64,000 nucleotides of DNA from Glutamicibacter creatinolyticus (lineage in GTDB: Bacteria > Actinomycetota > Actinomycetes > Actinomycetales > Micrococcaceae), in NCBI RefSeq assembly GCF_006094275.1, contig NZ_CP034412.1, positions 868,001 through 932,000 on the forward strand, in the 5' to 3' direction. Every line of letters begins with the position of its first letter. The first letter of the stretch is position 1. Below, piece by piece: positions 57,941-64,000 of this stretch. Below the pieces are notes generated by a model. It was given only the letters and a program-made list of their open reading frames with translations, did no database searches and was not told the DNA's origin. The position numbers were made by a program, and so were the translations under genes.

Positions 57941-60775
57941 GTGGCTAAACTCCGCGTTCACGAGCTCGCCAAAGAGCTCGGAATCACCTCTAAAGACGCA
58001 TTGAATAAATTACAGGAAATGGGCGAATTCGTTCGCTCCGCTTCCTCCACCGTCGAGCCCCCGGTCGTGCGCAAGCTGCGCGCCGCCTTTGGTGGTTCGG
58101 CCCCCGCTGCCAACAAGCCCGCCGCTGCCCGTCCGGCAGCCCCGAAGGCCCCGGCAGCACCGAAGTCCAACGCACCCAAGCCTGGCGGCAGCGCCCCCAA
58201 GCCCGGTGCCGCACCGAAGCCGGCCCAGAAGCCGGCCCCGGAGGCCAGCAGCGAACCGGCCAAGCCGGCTGCTGCTGCCCCGACCCCCGGTGGCCCGAAG
58301 CCAGGACCCAAGCCGGCCCCGAAGCCGGCCGGTCCGCGCCCGGGCAACAACCCGTTCGCTTCCCAGCAGGGCATGCGCTCGACCGACGCCCCGGCACCGC
58401 GCCCCGGTGGCGGTCGTGGCCCGCGTCCGGGTGGTCCGCGCCCGGGCAACAACCCGTTTGCCTCCCAGCAGGGCATGCGCGGTGAGGGCGGCCCGCGTCC
58501 CGGTGGCGGCCGTGGTCCGCGCCCGGGTGGCGCCCCGCGTCCCGGTCAGGGCGGCCAGGGTGGTCCGCGTCCGCAGCGTCCGGCAGGTCAGGGCGGTCCC
58601 CGTCCGGCGGCCGGCCAGGGCGGACCGCGCCCGGCAGCTGGCCAGGGCGGCCCGCGTCCCTCGGCCCCGCGCACCCCAACCGGTGCCAAGGCCACCCCGG
58701 GCATCATGCCCAACCGCACTGAGCGTCCGGCTCCGGCCGGCGGCGGCCGCCCCGGTGGCGGCGGTCCGGGCCGTGGTCGTCCCGGTGGCGGCAGCGGTGG
58801 CGGCGGTTTCCGTCCCGGTGCCCCGCGTGGCCGCGGCGGCGTAGGCGGCGCGTTCGGCCGCGGTGGCGGCGGACGCGGCAAGCAGCGCAAGTCCAAGCGC
58901 GCCAAGCGCCAGGAATTGGAGCAGATGAGCGCACCGTCGCTGGGCGGCGTGAATGTGCCGCGCGGCAACGGTTCGACCGAGATCCGGCTGCGCCGCGGTG
59001 CGACCATCACCGATTTCGCCGACAAGATCGGCGCGAACCCGGCAGCCCTGGTCACCGTGCTGTTCCACCTGGGCGAAATGGCCACCGCGACCCAGTCGCT
59101 GGATGAGGCCACCTTCGAGGTGCTCGGCGAGGAGCTGGGCTACAAGGTGCTGGTGGTCTCCCCGGAGGACGAGGACCGCGAACTGCTCGAAGGCTTCGGG
59201 CTGGACCTGGATGCCGAGCTGGAAGCCGAAACCGAGGACATGCTCGAAGAGCGTGCCCCGGTGGTGACCATCATGGGCCACGTCGACCACGGTAAGACCC
59301 GTCTGCTCGATGCCATCCGCAAGTCCAACGTGATCGAGGGCGAGCACGGCGGCATCACCCAGCACATCGGTGCGTACCAGATCGTGCACGAGCACGAGGG
59401 CCGCGAACGTCCGATGACCTTCATCGACACCCCGGGCCACGAGGCGTTCACCGCCATGCGTGCCCGCGGTGCCAAGGTCACCGACCTGGCCGTGCTGGTG
59501 GTGGCCGCGGACGACGGCGTCATGCCGCAGACCGTGGAGGCGCTGAACCACGCCCAGTCGGCCGGGGTGCCGATCATCGTGGCGGTCAACAAGGTTGACA
59601 AGCCCGAGGCGAACCCGGACAAGGTCATGGGCCAGCTCACCGAGTACGGCCTGGTGCCCGAGGAATACGGCGGCGAGACCATGTTCGTGAAGGTCTCGGC
59701 GCTGCAGAAGCTGGGCATCGACGACCTGCTGGACGCCCTGCTGCTCACCGCCGACGCCAGCCTGGAACTGCAGGCGAACCCGGACAAGTCCGCCCGCGGT
59801 GTGGCCATCGAAGCGAACCTGGACAAGGGTCGCGGCGCCGTGGCCACCGTCCTGGTGCAGTCCGGCACCCTGTGCGTGGGCGACACCATCGTGGCCGGCA
59901 CCGCGCACGGACGTGTGCGTGCCATGTTCAACGAGAACGGGGAGAACCTGGACGTGGCCCTGCCGTCGCGTCCGGTCCAGGTGTTGGGCCTGTCCAGCGT
60001 CCCGCGCGCCGGCGACAGCTTCCTGGTCACCGAGGATGAGCGCACCGCCCGCCAGATCGCGGACAAGCGTGAGGCTGCCGAGCGCAACGCCCAGCTGGCC
60101 AAGCGTCGCAAGCGCATCACCCTGGAGGACTTCGACCAGGCCGTGGCCGAGGGCAAGATCGACACCCTGAACCTGATCCTCAAGGGCGACGTCTCCGGTG
60201 CCGTGGAGGCCCTGGAAGACTCGCTGATGAAGATCGACGTGGGCGACGAGGTGCAGCTGCGCGTCATCCACCGTGGCGTGGGTGCCATCACCCAGAACGA
60301 CGTGAACCTGGCGACCGTGGACAACGCGATCATCATCGGCTTCAACGTCCGCCCGGCCGAGCGCGTCACCGAGATGGCCGACAAGGAAGGCGTGGACATG
60401 CGCTTCTACTCGGTCATCTACGCCGCGATCGACGACATCGAGTCCGCCCTGAAGGGCATGCTCAAGCCGATCTACGAAGAGGTCGCACTGGGCACCGCGG
60501 AAGTCCGCCAGGTGTTCCGCTCCTCGAAGTTCGGCAACATCGCCGGTTCGATCATCCGTTCGGGAACCATCAAGCGCAACAGCAAGGCGCGCCTGGTGCG
60601 TGATGGCAACGTCATCGCCGAGAACCTGTCGATCGATTCGCTGCGTCGCGAGAAGGACGATGTCACCGAGGTCCGCGAGGGCTTCGAGTGCGGTATCGGC
60701 CTGGGCTCGTTCAACGACATCAAGGAAGGCGACCTCATCGAGACCTTCGAGATGCGAGAGAAGCCGCGCGACTAA
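57941..60775 (+). CDS. infB: Translation initiation factor IF-2
   Basis: 944 residues, GTG 57941 with AGGAGAG in front. The N-terminal IF2_N helix domain (1-52, [22 protein letters not shown]) is followed by a ~300-residue Pro/Ala/Gly/Arg-rich region with repeats. The second IF2_N region, the GTPase domain with G1 GHVDHGKT at 446-453, DTPGHEAF and NKVDK, and the C-terminal beta-barrel and fMet-tRNA-binding domains complete it. It positions initiator tRNA on the 30S subunit. The length is normal for Actinobacteria with extended N-termini. Confidence 0.96.
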   Translation: MAKLRVHELAKELGITSKDALNKLQEMGEFVRSASSTVEPPVVRKLRAAFGGSAPAANKPAAARPAAPKAPAAPKSNAPKPGGSAPKPGAAPKPAQKPAPEASSEPAKPAAAAPTPGGPKPGPKPAPKPAGPRPGNNPFASQQGMRSTDAPAPRPGGGRGPRPGGPRPGNNPFASQQGMRGEGGPRPGGGRGPRPGGAPRPGQGGQGGPRPQRPAGQGGPRPAAGQGGPRPAAGQGGPRPSAPRTPTGAKATPGIMPNRTERPAPAGGGRPGGGGPGRGRPGGGSGGGGFRPGAPRGRGGVGGAFGRGGGGRGKQRKSKRAKRQELEQMSAPSLGGVNVPRGNGSTEIRLRRGATITDFADKIGANPAALVTVLFHLGEMATATQSLDEATFEVLGEELGYKVLVVSPEDEDRELLEGFGLDLDAELEAETEDMLEERAPVVTIMGHVDHGKTRLLDAIRKSNVIEGEHGGITQHIGAYQIVHEHEGRERPMTFIDTPGHEAFTAMRARGAKVTDLAVLVVAADDGVMPQTVEALNHAQSAGVPIIVAVNKVDKPEANPDKVMGQLTEYGLVPEEYGGETMFVKVSALQKLGIDDLLDALLLTADASLELQANPDKSARGVAIEANLDKGRGAVATVLVQSGTLCVGDTIVAGTAHGRVRAMFNENGENLDVALPSRPVQVLGLSSVPRAGDSFLVTEDERTARQIADKREAAERNAQLAKRRKRITLEDFDQAVAEGKIDTLNLILKGDVSGAVEALEDSLMKIDVGDEVQLRVIHRGVGAITQNDVNLATVDNAIIIGFNVRPAERVTEMADKEGVDMRFYSVIYAAIDDIESALKGMLKPIYEEVALGTAEVRQVFRSSKFGNIAGSIIRSGTIKRNSKARLVRDGNVIAENLSIDSLRREKDDVTEVREGFECGIGLGSFNDIKEGDLIETFEMREKPRD
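58331..58480 (+). repeat. infB internal direct repeat, 102-bp period
   Basis: The 48 bases 58331-58378 recur at 58433-58480 with few third-position changes; both encode [16 protein letters not shown]. Confidence 0.85.
58586..58660 (+). repeat. infB 27-bp tandem repeat
   Basis: Two full 27-bp units (58586-58612, 58613-58639) and a partial third unit (to 58660) encode GQGGPRPAA-type repeats in the disordered N-terminal region. Confidence 0.8.
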
Positions 60776-60792
60776 GACCGCGTCAGGCAATC

Positions 60793-60838
60793 TGCGTGGG
60801 CGCGCACCGGAGCAGCGTTCCGGTGTGCGCCCACGCGC
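60793..60838 (+). terminator. Hairpin after infB
   Basis: CGTGGGCGC (60796-60804) and GCGCCCACG (60826-60834), with GCACCGGA/TCCGGTGT-type pairing inside, form a long stem just after infB. TT follows only partly. Confidence 0.55.
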
Positions 60839-61011
60839 CTTTCAGGCTGGGAATCCGCAGCCAACTCGGGCCGTGGCGCTTGGCAAAACCAGGCCGCCCG
60901 GTCCTAAGCTGGGGGAACCACCGCTTGGGAAACTGAAGCTTGAAGCCGCAGCAGGGCTGCCAGGGCAACCTGGGACCGCTGCTGGGGCTTGAACCGTGAA
61001 GGAGTAAGAAG

Positions 61012-61446
61012 ATGGCTGACTCAGCCCGTGCCGCCCGCCTGGCCCAGCGCGTGAAGGTGCTCATGGCGCAGTCGCTGCGCAATGTCATCAAGGACGAGCG
61101 GATCGACAACGTGACCGTCACCGACGCCCGGGTCACCAACGACCTGCAGCACGCCACCGTGTACTACACGGTGCTCGGGGAGGCCGAATTGAAGGCCGAG
61201 GTCGCGGAGCTGTTGGTGCAGAAGACCGGTGCGCTGCGCAAGGAATTGGGCCGGAACCTGACCATCCGGTTGACCCCGACCGTCGAGTTCGTGCCCGATG
61301 AGATCCCGGAAAGCGCCTCGCACCTGGAGGAGCTGCTGGCCAAGGCCCGCGAGAAGGACGCCGAACTGGCCGCGCTGCGTGAAGGCAAGACCTTCGCCGG
61401 CGGCGAGGACCCGTACAAGAAGGAGTCGGAGGAGGACGAGGAGTAG
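61012..61446 (+). CDS. rbfA: Ribosome-binding factor A
   Basis: 144 residues, ATG 61012 with GGAG upstream. It is a KH-like single-domain protein: RAARLAQRVKVLMAQSLRNVIKDERI at the start, VTVTDARVTNDLQHATVYYTVLGE in the middle, and a charged acidic tail (KKESEEDEE). It binds 16S rRNA helix 1 in late 30S maturation. The 236 bp after infB contain a GCGTGGGCGC/GCGCCCACGC hairpin. truB, normally next, follows ~2.2 kb later. Confidence 0.93.
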   Translation: MADSARAARLAQRVKVLMAQSLRNVIKDERIDNVTVTDARVTNDLQHATVYYTVLGEAELKAEVAELLVQKTGALRKELGRNLTIRLTPTVEFVPDEIPESASHLEELLAKAREKDAELAALREGKTFAGGEDPYKKESEEDEE

Positions 61447-61488
61447 TCCTCGACCATCAAACCGCTCATCCGCCGCGGCGGATGCCAC

Positions 61489-61546
61489 AAGGATCCCCAG
61501 GGTGGGGGCTCAATGCGAGCCTGCCGCCCTGGGGATCCCTTGTTGT
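61489..61546 (+). terminator. Hairpin after rbfA
   Basis: AAGGATCCCCAGGG (61489-61502) pairs with CCCTGGGGATCCCTT (61527-61541) with one bulged C; CCACA/TGTGG lengthens it. TTGTTG follows. It can serve the convergent ScyD-like gene too. Confidence 0.75.
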
Positions 61547-61584
61547 GGCCGAACCGCTGTTCACGGTTGCGGCAGGGGCAGTGG

Positions 61585-62689
61585 TTACTGCACCCGGGCG
61601 CGCAGCACCTTCCCCTCCGTGCCCAGTGCATCGGTGCTGGCGATCAGCTGGTGCCCGGAGACCTCCACGTCCGCGGACATTGCCGCCGGCAGCACGGTCA
61701 CCGCCTTGCCCCGCACCACCTTGGCCACCCCGCCGCCGAACAGTTCGGAGACGTACACCCCGCCGCGGTGATCCACGGCCACGCCGGTCGGTGCGTTCAG
61801 GCCGCTGGCCACCGTGTAGGTCTTCTTGGTGTGCAGGTTCATCTTGTAGACCTTGCCGGTGGCCAGGGACTCACCCGGGGCGCCGGGAAGCACCGTGTAG
61901 TACATCCAGTTGCCCTTCACCGTGATGTCGGTGGGTACCGGCTGGGCCCAGTAGGTCAGGCCCAGCATGCAGTCCGGGATCTGGATTCCGGACTCCGAGG
62001 CCAGCTGGCGCACGGCCTCGGTGATCTTGATGGGCTCGGCCGGCAGGGCCTTGACCAGCCGGGTCTTGCCGCGGCGGTCCACGTGCAGGATCGCGTTGGC
62101 CCCGGCGTCCCCAACGTACACGCCGCTGCGCACCGGCGCGCTGGAGTAGGGGTGGGAGTAGAGCTCGCCCTTGGAACGCAGTGCCGGTGCCTGGGCCAGG
62201 CAGGCCTTGGAGACCTTGCGTACCCCGTACACGGTCTTGCCGTCCGGGTCGTGCTTGCGCTCGAAGGCCGCCAGGTCCGCGATGGTGCGCACCTTGCCCC
62301 GGTGGTCAATGGACTTGAGCAACGCCGGGTCCTTGGGGCTTGGCGGTGCCTGGTCACTGCCGACCAGATTGTCGAAATAGTAGGCGGTGTGCCGGGCGTA
62401 GGAGACCCCGACGATTTCCCGGCCCGGAGCGTTGACCAGGGTCCGCTTCTTGCCGTGGGCGCTGATGGAGGTCAGCTGCCCGGACATGGACTCCGCAACA
62501 AGAATCGAGCCATGGTCTCCAAAAGCGATCCGCAGTGGGCCGACGAGATTGATGGCGACGGTCTTGACGTTGCTGATCCCGGTGGGCGGCCGGTGGTGGT
62601 CTTGCTGATGGGCCTGGGCGGGGGGCAAGGCTGAGCGTGACCGCCAATGCGGACGCGGCGGCCCCGGCCGCTATGTGTCGAAGCTTCAT
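61585..62689 (-). pseudogene. ScyD/ScyE-family exported beta-propeller protein, frameshifted in signal peptide
   Basis: The long frame (61585-62628) encodes a beta-propeller-like ScyD/ScyE protein with repeated strands such as GVYVGDAGANAILHVDRRG and PTGVAVDHRGGVYVSELFGGG, but no proper start. A signal peptide with a good ATG at 62687-62689 (MKLRHIAAGAAASALAVTLS) lies in another frame. The two frames meet at a run of six Gs (62620-62625, plus strand). Removing one base there joins them, giving ...LAPAQAHQQDHH with an AxA-like cleavage site. So the gene is disrupted, phase-variable or mis-sequenced by one base. If repaired it is ~368 residues, exported, and of unknown function. Confidence 0.8.
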
Positions 62690-63069
62690 GATGATTCCTC
62701 GTCAAAGGGTGCCGCGCTCCAAAAAGGACCGCAGCAGCTGCAGTTGGTCCGCATGGTTCCCGGGGCATCGCTGGAAAAGGTGGCAGGCTGATCGTGGAGG
62801 AGAGGGAGCGTTTCGTAGCAAGAACTGAAGGCAGTGAGCGATGGGGAACGTTTGCGGGTGACACCGTGGAAACGGGATGCGCGCGGTGCCCCAGCTACAC
62901 CGTGCTCAACGGTGGCGACATGTGCCGTCACGAGTAGCCACGACTTTATGAACTGCTGTGTGCGCCGGTCAATGGCAACCGTGAAAAGCACGTACTTCAT
63001 GGGCCGAAAGCGGGTAGCGGATGGACTGCTGTCCGCACCGGCAGACGGTTGGAACCTAGGTTGGACACC
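62690..63069. promoter_or_regulatory. Divergent promoter region, ScyD-like / GNAT
   Basis: 380 bp without a credible gene. On the right, TAGGTT at 63057-63062 lies 7 bases before the GNAT ATG and may be the -10 of a leaderless transcript. On the left, the minus-strand gene has a weak ribosome-binding site. Confidence 0.4.
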
Positions 63070-63600
63070 ATGAGCGAGCCATCTGCAGGGTACCGGATCC
63101 GCCGCGCGCGGCCCGAAGACGAGGCGGGGGTGGCGAGGTTGTGCCAACGCAGCGGACAGCTCGGCTGGGACCGCGAAGCACTGCGGAAGACCGCATCACG
63201 GGTCAGTCTCGTGGCCACCCAGGACGATACCGTCATTGGCGTTGCCAAGACCCATTGGCATGCTGAGCCGGACCGTGCCGCGCCGGCAGGGCATTACCTG
63301 GGCGGGATTGTCATCGACCCGCGGTGGCGCAGACACGGGGTGGGCCGGGCGCTGACAGCGGCACGCCTTGCCTGGATCGCCCCTCGCGCCGACGTCGTCT
63401 ACTACTTCACGAACGAGAACAACACGGCCTCGATTAAGCTGCATGAGAGTTTCGGTTTTCAGCTGTTGTTTGCCGCCGGAAGCCTCCATTCAGTATCGGC
63501 AGATGACGGCAGGTCCAAGCTCCTGCTTTTTGCGCTGCACCGGTTGGCCAACTCTGTGTCACCGCTCACCCTTGATGATAAGGACAGGCTAAATAGTTGA
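63070..63600 (+). CDS. GNAT-family N-acetyltransferase
   Basis: 176 residues from ATG 63070; no ribosome-binding site, and a -10-like TAGGTT in front suggests a leaderless mRNA. It is a single GNAT domain: YRIRRARPEDEAGVARLCQRS, GIVIDPRWRRHGVGRALTAARL (acetyl-CoA loop RRHGVG) and NTASIKLHESFGF. The substrate is unknown. It sits between rbfA and truB together with the ScyD-like gene, outside the usual conserved order. Confidence 0.88.
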   Translation: MSEPSAGYRIRRARPEDEAGVARLCQRSGQLGWDREALRKTASRVSLVATQDDTVIGVAKTHWHAEPDRAAPAGHYLGGIVIDPRWRRHGVGRALTAARLAWIAPRADVVYYFTNENNTASIKLHESFGFQLLFAAGSLHSVSADDGRSKLLLFALHRLANSVSPLTLDDKDRLNS

Positions 63601-63609
63601 TACCACGCC

Positions 63610-63622
63610 TATACTGGAGGGC
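63610..63622 (+). promoter_or_regulatory. -10 element directly before truB
   Basis: TATACT at 63610-63615 ends 7 bases before the GTG 63623. GGAGG lies between them but only 2 bases from GTG, too close for normal use, so a leaderless start is likely. Confidence 0.55.
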
Positions 63623-64000
63623 GTGAGTAAAGCCGGACAGCCCCAGGAAACGCAAGCATCAGGTCTGGTGCTGGTCGACAAGGACCAAGCAATGACCTCC
63701 CATGATGTCGTCGCCCGTGTGAGGCGGCTGGCCGGCACCCGAAAAGTAGGCCACGCCGGCACCCTGGATCCCATGGCCACCGGAGTCCTGGTGGTCGGCG
63801 TGAACAAGGCGACTCGTCTGCTGACCTACATCGTGGGCCATGACAAGACCTACACGGCGACAATTCGTCTGGGGCAGTCCACCGTCACCGATGACGCCGA
63901 AGGCGAGGTCCTCTCCGAGCGCATCGCCGCGGCGGTCACGGAGGAAGACATTGAACGCGAGGTGTCCAAGCTGCGTGGGGACATCGAACAGGTGCCCAGC
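63623..64000 (+). CDS. truB: tRNA pseudouridine(55) synthase TruB (3' end cut by window edge)
   Basis: 126 residues are visible from GTG 63623; the gene runs off the right edge. The catalytic aspartate D49 lies in KVGHAGTLDPMATGVLVVG, and SGLVLVDKDQAMTSHDVVARVR and KTYTATIRLGQSTVTDDAEG are TruB segments. It converts U55 to pseudouridine in the T-loop of tRNAs. It normally follows rbfA; here two unrelated genes separate them, and truB has its own promoter-like element. Confidence 0.94.
   Translation, partial: MSKAGQPQETQASGLVLVDKDQAMTSHDVVARVRRLAGTRKVGHAGTLDPMATGVLVVGVNKATRLLTYIVGHDKTYTATIRLGQSTVTDDAEGEVLSERIAAAVTEEDIEREVSKLRGDIEQVPS

Noticed and set aside
58010-60790. Open antisense frame of 926 codons opposite infB
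   Set aside because: It is a by-product of G/C third positions in infB; no start signal, no domain, and repetitive composition mirrors the infB repeats.
1-64000. CRISPR array or complete insertion sequence
   Set aside because: No regularly spaced repeats of CRISPR type, no cas genes and no transposase frame were found on either strand.

Overview
The window is a continuous piece of a high-G+C actinobacterial chromosome. Codons strongly favour G or C in the third position, GTG and TTG starts occur, ATGA stop-start overlaps are common, and several genes look leaderless. The conserved order dxr - site-2 protease - ispG - acetyltransferase - proS - rimP - nusA - ylxR - infB - rbfA - truB is typical of Actinobacteria. 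Together with the protein families seen, this suggests a Micrococcaceae member (Arthrobacter/Glutamicibacter type). The genus is an inference.

Left part (1-12.1 kb). A LytS-type histidine kinase and a LytTR response regulator (cut by the left edge) lie divergent to a DUF485 - monocarboxylate symporter pair. The shared intergenic region carries LytTR boxes and a CRP/GlxR-like palindrome. Next comes a tight three-gene operon: a membrane-anchored PIG-L/LmbE deacetylase, an ATP-grasp ligase and a processive family-2 glycosyltransferase. It has a long structured leader and is the best candidate here for an undescribed pathway, probably an amino-sugar surface glycan whose free amine is modified. 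An AsnC/Lrp regulator is divergent to a branched-chain 2-oxoacid dehydrogenase operon (E1alpha, E1beta, E2).

Middle part (12.2-28.3 kb). Two complete but different peptide ABC importer operons stand in tandem. Each has a lipoprotein receptor, two permeases and one protein fusing both ATPases, and each has a hairpin between receptor and permease genes. An acetyltransferase, a TetR regulator divergent to acyl-CoA dehydrogenase and MaoC genes, and a SnoaL-like protein follow.

Isoprenoid/translation backbone with accessory insertions (28.4-64 kb). The conserved backbone is broken by accessory blocks. A set of YciI, FAD oxidoreductase, CtaG, DUF2243, DUF421, DUF1622 and flavin reductase genes lies between the site-2 protease and ispG. 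Three related lipoproteins lie before proS. A permease, a NarL-type two-component operon, two nearly identical YihY/BrkB membrane proteins, a holin-X/DUF3618 envelope operon and an AT-rich island lie between proS and rimP. Between rbfA and truB are a ScyD-like exported protein gene with a frameshift in a six-G tract and an acetyltransferase gene. No CRISPR array, rRNA, tRNA or intact insertion sequence was recognised.
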